A stretch of 6,837 nt of DNA, taken from the NCBI GenBank assembly GCA_937858165.1, contig CALLZA010000133.1, forward strand, positions 1-6,837. The letters are read 5' to 3'. Each line of letters starts with the position of its first letter. Positions within the stretch are counted from its first letter, which is position 1. The stretch comes from an uncultured Ardenticatenia bacterium. GTDB taxonomy: Bacteria; Chloroflexota; Anaerolineae; Promineifilales; Promineifilaceae. This document shows, in pieces, positions 1-6,352 of this stretch. The notes under the pieces are model-generated. The model saw nothing but the letters and a program-made list of their open reading frames with translations. It had not been told where the DNA came from and did no database searches. The position numbers and the translations under genes are program-made.

Positions 1-1
1 A

Positions 2-304
2 TTCGACAGCACCATGCCCACCCGCGACGCCCGCCACGGCCGCCTCTTCACCTTCCGCCGCGACCCGGCGGCCGCGCCGCTGGTCGGGGCGGACTGGTTC
101 GGCTACATCTATCCCGGCGACGACAAGCATGTGAAGGCGGGGGAGGCGGTTTCGCCGTTCTGCGACTGCCCCACTTGCCGCCGCTACTCGCTGGGCTACC
201 TGCACCACCTGTTCAAGCTCAACGACAACCTCTACTTCCGGTTGGCAACGGTCCACAACTTGCGCTTCATGACGATGTTGATGGAACATCTGCGGGGTGT
301 GTAG
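2..304 (+). CDS. tgt: Queuine tRNA-ribosyltransferase (TGT) family protein, C-terminal part, truncated by window edge
   Basis: This is the C-terminal ~100 residues of a tRNA-guanine transglycosylase, the family that exchanges guanine 34 of GUN-anticodon tRNAs for a queuosine precursor. The frame is open to the left edge and reads FDSTMPTRDARHG, matching the family's catalytic FDxxMPTRxxRxG segment; the Asp corresponds to the known nucleophile (D280 in the Zymomonas enzyme). The zinc site is complete: counting from the ATG at 14, Cys50, Cys52, Cys55 (CDCPTC) and His81 have exactly the C-x-C-x2-C-x25-H spacing of the family. Two departures are visible. The stretch between MPTRDARHG and the first Cys appears about 14 residues longer than in E. 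coli Tgt and contains an unusual YIYPGDDKH segment. The protein also stops shortly after the His-containing helix, without the usual ~30-residue tail. It may therefore be a lineage-specific or paralogous TGT. The ATG at 14 is internal, not a start. Confidence 0.88.
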   Translation, partial: FDSTMPTRDARHGRLFTFRRDPAAAPLVGADWFGYIYPGDDKHVKAGEAVSPFCDCPTCRRYSLGYLHHLFKLNDNLYFRLATVHNLRFMTMLMEHLRGV

Positions 305-326
305 CGCGATTCCGGAGAATCGCGCT
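303..326 (+). terminator. Hairpin overlapping the tgt stop codon, possible weak terminator
   Basis: A perfect 10-bp inverted repeat, AGCGCGATTC and GAATCGCGCT, is separated by a CGGA tetraloop. The stem begins inside the TAG stop codon. The following bases (CTTGTGG) form only a poor T-tract, so intrinsic termination may be weak; transcript 3'-end protection is an alternative role. Confidence 0.55.
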
Positions 327-407
327 CTTGTGGCGCAACTGTCGCCGCCCCCCTGCGTACTGTATCTTGAGAGGTAACAAGCATTAGCGCGAGACCACGG
401 GTCTTGC

Positions 408-413
408 GAGGAG
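408..413 (+). promoter_or_regulatory. Ribosome binding site for the PspC-like gene
   Basis: GAGGAG ends 10 nt before the ATG at 424. The spacing is slightly long but the match is good, and it supports 424 over the in-frame ATG at 433. No convincing -35/-10 pair was found further upstream in the 305-407 gap. Confidence 0.5.
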
Positions 414-423
414 TAGTAAGACG

Positions 424-618
424 ATGAAAGAGATGAGTGAAACGAAACAACTTCGCCGCCAAAACGGCATGTTTGCCGGTGTCTGCGGTGGCCTGGGCGC
501 GTTCTTTGGCATCAGCCCGAACTGGTTCCGGCTGGCGTTCCTGCTGATGATGGTTCCCGGCGGCGTGCCGGGTATCTTGATCTACCTGCTGATGTGGCTG
601 ATCATTCCGAAGGCGTAA
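424..618 (+). CDS. Small PspC-domain membrane protein
   Basis: A 64-residue protein made almost entirely of one PspC domain (PF04024). The family hallmark is clear: a basic N-terminus (KQLRRQNGM), then GVCGGLGAFFGI at residues 19-30, then FRLAFLL and a hydrophobic segment at about 35-62 ending in the typical YLLMWLIIPKA. It should be a small inner-membrane protein with one transmembrane helix, or a helical hairpin. PspC proteins are linked to phage-shock/envelope-stress responses in Enterobacteria, but short stand-alone copies like this are widespread and their function is unclear. The ATG at 424 is chosen because a GAGGAG at 408-413 lies 10 nt upstream; ATG at 433 is an in-frame alternative. 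No psp partner genes are in view. The gene is followed by a strong terminator and appears monocistronic. Confidence 0.88.
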   Translation: MKEMSETKQLRRQNGMFAGVCGGLGAFFGISPNWFRLAFLLMMVPGGVPGILIYLLMWLIIPKA

Positions 619-654
619 GCAGGCGAAGCGGCAGGGTACTGCCACAAGAGGAGC

Positions 655-718
655 GGGCCGGCCGGCTGGGAGGGGTAAGTCATCTTACCGACGCCCGGCC
701 GACCGGCCCTTTGTCTTT
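655..718 (+). terminator. Strong rho-independent terminator after the PspC-like gene
   Basis: A long two-part hairpin is followed by TTTGTCTTT. The outer stem pairs 655-670 with 694-709 (16 positions, with one C-A mismatch and one G-T wobble). A short internal loop leads to a perfect inner stem, GGTAAG (674-679) with CTTACC (684-689), closed by a TCAT tetraloop. The T-rich run at 710-718 gives plus-strand polarity. It lies between convergent genes and would protect the minus-strand gene ending at 829 from read-through. Confidence 0.85.
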
Positions 719-828
719 ATGGAGTGTAGGGCCAGCGGTCCTTGTGCCGCAATGTGATCGGATGTCGTGTGTTGGCGTCGAGGCGTGGCCGGCCAGCTCG
801 GCCGCGGCACTCAACACCATGAAATCGA

Positions 829-1239
829 TTACCCCTCTTCTCGCGGCGCTTTCCAGGCCGGCGATTTGTGGACGTGGACGACCTGCCACTGTCCGTCGCG
901 CCGCACCAGCACGCGGCTCTCATTGTGGGTCCGATGGCCAATGCCGTCCGCCCCGGCCACGCTTAGCATGAAGGTGTAACTGACGATGGCCGTGTCGCCA
1001 TAGAGTTGCAGCCGCGGCTCCAGCAAGTCGTAGCGGAAGTCGAGATTTTTGCCGGCCCAACTGTGGTCGATCATGAAGAAGTGGAAGTCAAGCCCGTCCT
1101 GACGGTGGGGCGTGACGAACCACTCGTAGAGCGACAGGTCTTCGCCGGTCGTGGCCCGATAGGTGGCCGAGTCGTGGCTGAAGATGCTGCGCAAATGGCG
1201 GTCGAGGAAGGTCCAGATTTCGCGTTCCTGGTCGGTCAT
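829..1239 (-). CDS. SnoaL/DUF4440-like nuclear transport factor 2 family protein
   Basis: A 136-residue soluble protein of the NTF2-like cone fold, closest in appearance to the DUF4440/SnoaL_3/CaMKII-association-domain group. There is an N-terminal helix (MTDQEREIWTFLDRHLRSIF), a middle region with LDFRYDLLEPRLQLYGDTAIVSYTFML at about 66-92, and a final strand pair with HNESRVLVRRDGQWQVVHVHKSP at about 105-127. The R-x-G-QW-V-VH-H-S pattern near the C-terminus is typical of the group. These proteins usually bind or turn over small molecules, but the family is functionally diverse, so no substrate is assigned. The ATG at 1239 is preferred because GGAGAG sits about 4 nt upstream; an in-frame TTG start at 1260 would add seven residues but would bury that site. 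No signal peptide is visible. The gene is transcribed toward the PspC-like gene and divergently from the propeller gene. Confidence 0.8.
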   Translation of the reverse strand: MTDQEREIWTFLDRHLRSIFSHDSATYRATTGEDLSLYEWFVTPHRQDGLDFHFFMIDHSWAGKNLDFRYDLLEPRLQLYGDTAIVSYTFMLSVAGADGIGHRTHNESRVLVRRDGQWQVVHVHKSPAWKAPREEG

Positions 1240-1268
1240 AGCTCTCCGGAAAGGCAACAACAGAGTTC

Positions 1269-1282
1269 ACGGATCGATCCGT
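1269..1282. promoter_or_regulatory. 14-bp perfect palindrome in the leader of the NTF2-like gene, candidate operator
   Basis: ACGGATCGATCCGT is its own reverse complement. It lies immediately downstream of the predicted start of the minus-strand transcript, a common place for a repressor site. One such palindrome could occur by chance in several kilobases, so position rather than rarity is the main argument. Confidence 0.3.
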
Positions 1283-1293
1283 TTAGTATGGAA

Positions 1294-1299
1294 ATTGTA
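1294..1299 (-). promoter_or_regulatory. Extended -10 promoter element for the NTF2-like gene
   Basis: On the minus strand the sequence reads TGCTACAAT: a TACAAT hexamer (5/6 to TATAAT) preceded by the TGn extended -10 motif. A weak -35 (TTGTTC) lies about 15 nt upstream. Transcription would begin near 1287, giving a leader of roughly 48 nt that contains the GGAGAG site. The same CTACAATT core occurs on the plus strand before the propeller gene at 1479-1486. Confidence 0.5.
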
Positions 1300-1348
1300 G
1301 CACGGAGCGGGGGCGAACAAAGGCCACTGCAAAGGCAATAAGAGCGCG

Positions 1349-1398
1349 CGCCAAGGACGCCAAGAGCGCCAGGAGAGCCTCTCTTGGCGTCCTTGGCG
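1349..1398. repeat. Intergenic inverted repeat made of CGCCAAGnn units
   Basis: Two perfect 18-base arms (1349-1366 and 1381-1398) flank a 14-base spacer. The left arm is itself built of tandem 9-mers: CGCCAAGGA, CGCCAAGAG, then a third imperfect copy CGCCAGGAG that enters the spacer. The right arm is the reverse complement of the first two. There is no T-tract on either side, so it is not a standard terminator. It sits between the divergent promoters and resembles dispersed palindromic elements of the CGCCAAG type that I recall from intergenic regions of high-GC environmental bacteria. That family resemblance is from memory and unverified. Confidence 0.8.
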
Positions 1399-1479
1399 GT
1401 AGGTATCATTACCACTGTAGGCGGATGAGCGGGTGGTAAAGCGGGGCGACGCCAGTTCGCCGGGCCGCGGCTGTGCCCC

Positions 1480-1485
1480 TACAAT
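1480..1485 (+). promoter_or_regulatory. -10 element placing the start of transcription at the propeller gene's ATG
   Basis: TACAAT (5/6 to TATAAT) ends 7 nt before the ATG at 1493, so the predicted first transcribed base falls at or next to the start codon. A weak -35 (TTCGCC, 1456-1461) is 18 nt upstream. No usable Shine-Dalgarno site precedes the ATG. Together these suggest a leaderless mRNA. Confidence 0.5.
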
Positions 1486-1492
1486 TCCAGGT

Positions 1493-4400
1493 ATGAGGCG
1501 ACTTGGTTTCTCTCGGCCGGTGGCTGTGCTGCTGCTGGTGGGCGGGCTGCTGATGGCCGTGGCGGCGTGCGCGCTGGCCTCGCGTCTGTTGGGAGAGCTG
1601 TCCCTGTTTGGCCGCGGCCCGACCGTCGTCGCGCCCGTGCGCATCAACAGCTTGCCCACGCCCGTCGCCACCCGGTTGCAATGGACCAGCTACACCCACA
1701 CCGCGCCGGTCAATGACCTGGCCCTGAGCAATGGCCTGGTCTGGGCGGCCACGGAGGGCGGCCTTGTCGTCTGGGACGGCACGGGCGCAGCGGTGCGCTT
1801 CGCCGCCGAGCATGGGCTGGCCGGCAATCGCGTCACCAGCGTGGCGATTGGCGCGGACGGGGCCATCTGGGCCGCGACCCACGGCGGGCTGAGTCGCTAC
1901 GACGGCGCGGCCTGGCGGACCTTCACCACCGCCGACGGCCTGCCGGATAATGCGGTCGCCGACGTGGTCGTGGATCGCACGGGCAGCGTGTGGGTGGCCA
2001 CATCGGCCGGGCTGGCGCGCTACGATGGCGAAACGTGGCGCGCCTATAATGGCCGCGGCCTCTTCGCTGCGTTGCCCGAGGGTGAGGCCTACGCCCTGGC
2101 GGTGGACAGCGCCAACCGGTTGTGGGTGGCGACAGCGGGCGGCCTGTCGTGGTTGGAAAACGACCGGTGGACGACGCTCACGGTGGCCGACGGACTGCCG
2201 GATAGCCTCATCTATCGGCTGGCCGTCGGCCCGGGAGACGTCATCTGGGCGGCGACGGATCTGGGGCTGGGGCGCGTTGACGGGGCGACGGTCGATGCCT
2301 TCCCCCCTGGCGTGGCGCTCGCCGAACAGTCGAACTTTGACAAGATCAAGGGGCTGGCTGTGGCCGCCGACGGCGCAGTCTACCTGGCCTATGCCCCTGA
2401 CGGCACCATCGAACGGTTCGATCCATTGTCGGGCGACAGCGAGATCATCGCCGCCGGGCCGCGACCGGCTAATTGGGCCTGGAGCGGGGCACTGCTCATC
2501 GATGAGAGCGGGGCGCTTTGGGCGGGCGTGGGCGACACGGTGCGGTGGCTGGCCGGCGGGCAGTGGTCGGTGTTGTCCGGGCCGTCGGATCTGCCCAGCA
2601 ACCTTGTGACCGGCATGGCCCACGACGGACGGGCGCTATGGCTGGCCTCGACAATGGGTGTGGCTCGCTTCGACGGTCGCTGGCAGTCGTTCGGCCTGGC
2701 CGACGGCCTGCCGACCCCCGACACGCGGGCGCTGGCCGTGGCCCCCGACGGCACGCTGTGGGCCGCCTTCGATACCCCCTTGCGCGGTGTGGCCCGCTAT
2801 GGCCCCGATGGCTGGCAGACCATCACCTGTCCCACAGCCGCCCCGACCAGCGCCCAGGTAAACGGGGCGGCGCAGACGGACGGCGCGCTGTGGTTCGCCA
2901 CCGCCACCGGCGTCAGCCGCACCGACGGCGCGACCTGGCAGACGTTCGACCAGCGCGATGGCCTGCCGGCCGATGCCGTCACCGACGTGGTCGCCCACGG
3001 CGAGACGGTCTGGGCAGCCACGGCCTACGGCATCGGCCGCTACGACGACGACCGCTGGCAGATTGTCAGCGACGCGGCGGCGACCGATCTGGCCGTCGCG
3101 CCCGGTGGGGCGCTGTGGGCCACGAACGGGCGAGAGGTGTTCCGCGTCGACGCAGCGGCCACTCGCGCCACGCTGCCGTTGCCGACGGCTGTGCGCGGTC
3201 TGGCGGCGACCGACGACGCTGTCTGGCTGGCGACGCCCGACGGCGTGCTGCGCTACGACGGCGCGTGGGCGGTCTTTACGACCGACGACGGCCTGCCGAG
3301 TGGCGATGTGACGGCCGTCGCTGTGGCTGAAGACGGCCGCGTCTGGACGGCGACGAGCGGCAGCGCGGGCGAGATCGAGATTGTCACCTTCGACGGCGCG
3401 CGTTGGGTGGCGCACCCCAACCGCGACGTGGCCGCCGAGCAACTGGCCGGCAATAGCGTCACGCGCATCTTGGCCGCGCCCGATGGCGACGTTTTGCTCT
3501 ACACGTCCGGCGGCTTGCAGCGGTTGCATGAGGGAAGCTGGTCGGTCGAGTCGTTGGCGCGGGGGATTTCGTTCGGCTATGTCCGGGCGCTGGTTTGGGC
3601 CTTCGACACCGTCTGGGCGGGCACGACGACTGGACTGGTTCGTTTCGACGGGCAGAACTGGTTGCCACTCGAACCGCCCGCGCCGGGGCAGAGCGGGCTG
3701 CCGGTGAGCGCGCTGGCGGTTGCGCCGACTGGCGAACTGTGGGTGGCCGAGCTTCCTGGACGCGCCGACCAGCTGCGCTTCTACGATGGCACGGCTTGGA
3801 CTAGCGTGCCCCTGCCTGGGCCGACGATGCAAGTGGTCCAGATAGCTTTTACCGCTGCCGGCCAACTTGTGGCCGTGGTCTACGACGACACGCGCACCCT
3901 GTTGGGCATTTACGACGGCCAGACGTGGGCGTGGCACACCGCCGAAGCGCTGAAGCTGGAGCCGCGCTGGCTGGGCGTGGCCCCGGATGGGCGTCTGTGG
4001 TTGACGGGCCTGGCCGCCGGCGTAACGACGTTGGTGCCAGGGGCGGACAGGCTGCCACTCGACGCCCCGGCGCCGGCGCGGTCCGACCTGGCGGCGGTCG
4101 CCGTCTTCGATCTGGGGCCGGAGGGGCTGGGCGAGCCGGTCGGCCGCTTCCAGGCGCCCGATCTCGTTGTGCATAGTTGGCCCTGGGTGGGGATGATCGA
4201 TCCCATCGCCTTTGGCCCGGACGGCCGCGTCTACGTCGCCGGACATGAGGCGGTCTACGTCTTCGGCGACGACGTGACAGCGCCGGCGGCGCTTGACCTG
4301 CCGTTGCCCTTTTCGTACCACACCTATACCACGGAGATGGGGCCGGACGGCCATCTGTGGATTGGCACGAACGCCGGTGCGGCCGTTTGGGACGGGCAGA

Positions 4401-5302
4401 CGTGGCGCAGTTTCTACGCACCGCCACGCGCGCCCGAATGGTGGAGCGGTGTCAACACCTTGCTGCCCCGCGCCGACGGTGGCATCGTCCTGGGCACCGC
4501 CGGCGGCGGGCTGGGCCTCTATACCGGACGCGGCTTCACCGGGCTGACCGACGAGCGGCAGCGGCCGGCGGAGTGGACGCGGCTTCGTGCGCCGTTTACC
4601 GCTCTACTCTACCGCGGCGCAGGCGAATTGTGGGCGACCACGGCCGGCGGCGGTGTCACTCGCCTGACGGAGAGGGAGTGGCAGGTGTTCATGCCCGACG
4701 CGACGCTGGCCGCCGAGGTCACGGCGCTGGCGGCGACGGATGACCGGCTGTGGCTGGGGGCGAAGGTGGGCCGGGCGGCGCTAGAGCCGGCCGGTGACAG
4801 TTGCCGCTTTGCCGCGGTCGAGCCGTCACCCTGGGTCAACGCGGCGCTGCGCGACGGACAGGGCGACGTCTGGTTAGCCAGCGATGGGGCAGGTGTCTTG
4901 CGCCTGGGCCAGGCGGGCGAGGGGGGGCAGCAGTTGTCAGGCAATGTCCAACAGATGGCCCTGTCGCCCAACGGCGAAGTGTGGTTCGCCGACGAACGCC
5001 AGCCGTGGCTGCTGCGCTATCGCCCCGGCGGCGGTGAAGCTGCCTGGAGCCGGCTGCCGTTCGACCTGGACATCATTGCCCCCGGCAGCCTGACCGCGCT
5101 GGCCGTCGGCCCCGATCTCGATCTATGGCTGGGTGGCAGCGTGGCGGGTCGAGACGGGCTGGTGCGCTTTAGTAGCGGTCAGTGGTCGCGTTTGACAACC
5201 GCCGACGGTCTGGCCGACAATTGGGTGCTGGATGTGGTCGCGGCCGCCGATGGCGTCGTCTGGGTCGCCACCTATGGCGGATTGAGCCGTTATGAGCCGT
5301 AG
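1493..5302 (+). CDS. Giant exported beta-propeller protein (Reg_prop repeats), no fused kinase
   Basis: A 1269-residue protein made almost wholly of two-component-regulator propeller (Reg_prop, PF07494-like) repeats. Residues 1-33 hold a basic start (MRRLGFSRP) and a hydrophobic segment ending LMAVAAC; VAAC fits a lipobox with Cys26 as the lipidated residue, though an uncleaved membrane anchor is possible. From about residue 62 to the end I count roughly 28 repeats of ~40-50 residues, each with an (I/V/L)WxAT-xxGLxRYDG core and often TADGLPDNxV before it. The first five units and the last are closest to consensus; middle ones diverge. In hybrid two-component sensors of Bacteroides, 14 such repeats form two seven-bladed propellers fused to a kinase. 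Here no kinase, receiver or C-terminal membrane segment follows, so an extracytoplasmic binding or scaffold role is inferred; the ligand is unknown. The ATG at 1493 is chosen because it directly precedes the signal segment; a GTG at 1433 would prepend 20 residues that look non-coding and precede the predicted promoter. Confidence 0.85.
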   Translation: MRRLGFSRPVAVLLLVGGLLMAVAACALASRLLGELSLFGRGPTVVAPVRINSLPTPVATRLQWTSYTHTAPVNDLALSNGLVWAATEGGLVVWDGTGAAVRFAAEHGLAGNRVTSVAIGADGAIWAATHGGLSRYDGAAWRTFTTADGLPDNAVADVVVDRTGSVWVATSAGLARYDGETWRAYNGRGLFAALPEGEAYALAVDSANRLWVATAGGLSWLENDRWTTLTVADGLPDSLIYRLAVGPGDVIWAATDLGLGRVDGATVDAFPPGVALAEQSNFDKIKGLAVAADGAVYLAYAPDGTIERFDPLSGDSEIIAAGPRPANWAWSGALLIDESGALWAGVGDTVRWLAGGQWSVLSGPSDLPSNLVTGMAHDGRALWLASTMGVARFDGRWQSFGLADGLPTPDTRALAVAPDGTLWAAFDTPLRGVARYGPDGWQTITCPTAAPTSAQVNGAAQTDGALWFATATGVSRTDGATWQTFDQRDGLPADAVTDVVAHGETVWAATAYGIGRYDDDRWQIVSDAAATDLAVAPGGALWATNGREVFRVDAAATRATLPLPTAVRGLAATDDAVWLATPDGVLRYDGAWAVFTTDDGLPSGDVTAVAVAEDGRVWTATSGSAGEIEIVTFDGARWVAHPNRDVAAEQLAGNSVTRILAAPDGDVLLYTSGGLQRLHEGSWSVESLARGISFGYVRALVWAFDTVWAGTTTGLVRFDGQNWLPLEPPAPGQSGLPVSALAVAPTGELWVAELPGRADQLRFYDGTAWTSVPLPGPTMQVVQIAFTAAGQLVAVVYDDTRTLLGIYDGQTWAWHTAEALKLEPRWLGVAPDGRLWLTGLAAGVTTLVPGADRLPLDAPAPARSDLAAVAVFDLGPEGLGEPVGRFQAPDLVVHSWPWVGMIDPIAFGPDGRVYVAGHEAVYVFGDDVTAPAALDLPLPFSYHTYTTEMGPDGHLWIGTNAGAAVWDGQTWRSFYAPPRAPEWWSGVNTLLPRADGGIVLGTAGGGLGLYTGRGFTGLTDERQRPAEWTRLRAPFTALLYRGAGELWATTAGGGVTRLTEREWQVFMPDATLAAEVTALAATDDRLWLGAKVGRAALEPAGDSCRFAAVEPSPWVNAALRDGQGDVWLASDGAGVLRLGQAGEGGQQLSGNVQQMALSPNGEVWFADERQPWLLRYRPGGGEAAWSRLPFDLDIIAPGSLTALAVGPDLDLWLGGSVAGRDGLVRFSSGQWSRLTTADGLADNWVLDVVAAADGVVWVATYGGLSRYEP

Positions 5303-5308
5303 CCGGTT

Positions 5309-5324
5309 GGCCTGTCGCCAGGCC
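5309..5324 (+). other. Small hairpin in the propeller-kinase gap
   Basis: GGCCTG and CAGGCC form a perfect 6-bp stem around a TCGC tetraloop in the 45-bp space between the two genes. No T-tract follows, so it is more likely an mRNA processing or stability element than a terminator, if it has any role. It does not rule out cotranscription. Confidence 0.35.
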
Positions 5325-5347
5325 TGTCACGGGACATTGAGCCAAAC

Positions 5348-6352
5348 ATGAAGGACGCGACGCTGATCTACAACCCGCGCGCCGGTCAATTGAACGGGCT
5401 GGCCAAAGTCGAACCGGCAGCTGACGTCTGGCGCGCTGCCGGCTGGCGCGTGACGCTGCAACCGACGCTCGGGCCCGGGCACGCGACGGAGTTGGCTCGC
5501 GCCGCGGCCGAGGCTGGGGCGGGCGTTGTGCTGGCCGCCCGGGGCGAACGTACGTTCGGCCAGGTGGCCGAAGGGCTGGCCGGCAGCCCCCCCGCCCTGG
5601 CCCCCCTGCCGATGGGCACGGCCAACGCCCTGGCCCGCGAGTTGCGCCTGCCTCGCCTGCAACTCTTCGACCCGAACGCGCCGGTCGAGGCGGCGACGGC
5701 GCTGCTGGGCGGGCAGGTGCAGGCGGTCGACCTTAACTACGTGCAGACGCGCGGCTGGGCCGGCCACGTCCTGTTGTGGGCGGGCATCGGCGCCGACGGC
5801 TACCTGGTGCAGCATCTGGAGCCACGGCCGACGTGGTCGAAGCGCCTCGGCCCGGTTGGCTACAGCATCCAGGCCCTGACCGTCCTCCACCGCCTGCCGG
5901 CCATGAACGCCGTCGTCAAGGTGGATAACCAGACGGTCGAAGGGGATTGGTTGCTCATCGTCATCAGCAACTGCCGCCTCTATGCCGGTGGGTGGGTGCA
6001 ACTGAGCGGCGACGCCGTGTTCGACGACGGCTACTTCGAGGTGTGGCTGTTTCGCGCCGGGGAGTTCTCCACGCGGCTTATGCCGACGCGCGTCGGTCTG
6101 ATGGCCCGCTACTTTACCGGCGTCACGCTCAACTTGCAGGAGTGGGATCCCGGCGTGCTGAATCTCGTTGGCAAGCGGGTGGTTGTGGAGACGAGGCCGC
6201 GCATGCCCTGCCAGCGCGACGGCGAGACGGCCGGCCACACGCCGCTGACGTGCGAGATTCGGCCGCGATCGCTGCGGCTGCTCGTGCCCCAGGCCACGCC
6301 CAGGGCGCTGTTCGGCCAGCGAGGCACGCCATTGGCCGAACTGCACCCGTAG
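5348..6352 (+). CDS. Diacylglycerol kinase family lipid kinase with altered GGDGT motif
   Basis: A 334-residue cytosolic or membrane-associated protein of the DAGK/YegS/sphingosine-kinase fold (PF00781), which phosphorylates lipid hydroxyls such as diacylglycerol using ATP. Family motifs in order: NPRAG (residues 9-13, usual NPxxG), PMGTANALA (88-96, usual P.GT.N.lA), GIGADG (146-151, usual GxGxD), FDDG (225-228) and RDGE (290-293), the last carrying the Asp/Glu pair that contains the catalytic base in DgkB, followed by the usual P-L-x-x-x-I-x-P-x-x-L-x-x-L-x-P ending. Length is normal (~300-330). The striking exception is the glycine-rich ATP loop: GGDGT is replaced by RGERT (65-69), although the flanking VVLAA and FGQVAEGL align without a gap. 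Activity may be lost or changed. The only good start is ATG 5348; there is no clear Shine-Dalgarno site. The gene follows the propeller gene by 45 bp on the same strand and may be cotranscribed with it. Confidence 0.85.
   Translation: MKDATLIYNPRAGQLNGLAKVEPAADVWRAAGWRVTLQPTLGPGHATELARAAAEAGAGVVLAARGERTFGQVAEGLAGSPPALAPLPMGTANALARELRLPRLQLFDPNAPVEAATALLGGQVQAVDLNYVQTRGWAGHVLLWAGIGADGYLVQHLEPRPTWSKRLGPVGYSIQALTVLHRLPAMNAVVKVDNQTVEGDWLLIVISNCRLYAGGWVQLSGDAVFDDGYFEVWLFRAGEFSTRLMPTRVGLMARYFTGVTLNLQEWDPGVLNLVGKRVVVETRPRMPCQRDGETAGHTPLTCEIRPRSLRLLVPQATPRALFGQRGTPLAELHP

Noticed and set aside
594..971. Plus-strand open frame running from the end of the PspC-like gene into the NTF2-like gene
   Set aside because: It crosses the strong terminator and lies antisense to the NTF2-like coding region; its product has low-complexity Arg/Ala/Pro composition and no domain.
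1240..1260. TTG start at 1260 for the NTF2-like gene
   Set aside because: The ATG at 1239 has a GGAGAG site a few bases upstream, which the longer version would place inside the coding sequence.
1349..1398. CRISPR-like array reading of the CGCCAAGnn tandem units
   Set aside because: The units are only 9 bp, have no spacers between them and end in an inverted copy; this is a palindromic repeat, not a CRISPR array.
1433..1492. GTG start at 1433 for the propeller gene
   Set aside because: The 20 extra residues precede the signal segment, lack a ribosome binding site and lie upstream of the likely promoter; the ATG at 1493 gives a normal signal sequence.
2636..4354. A 572-codon open frame on the minus strand inside the propeller gene, and a similar 404-codon frame at 1409-2623
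   Set aside because: Long antisense frames are expected opposite GC-rich coding DNA. Their products are rich in Arg, Pro, Gly and His with no recognisable domain, while the plus strand has clear propeller repeats.
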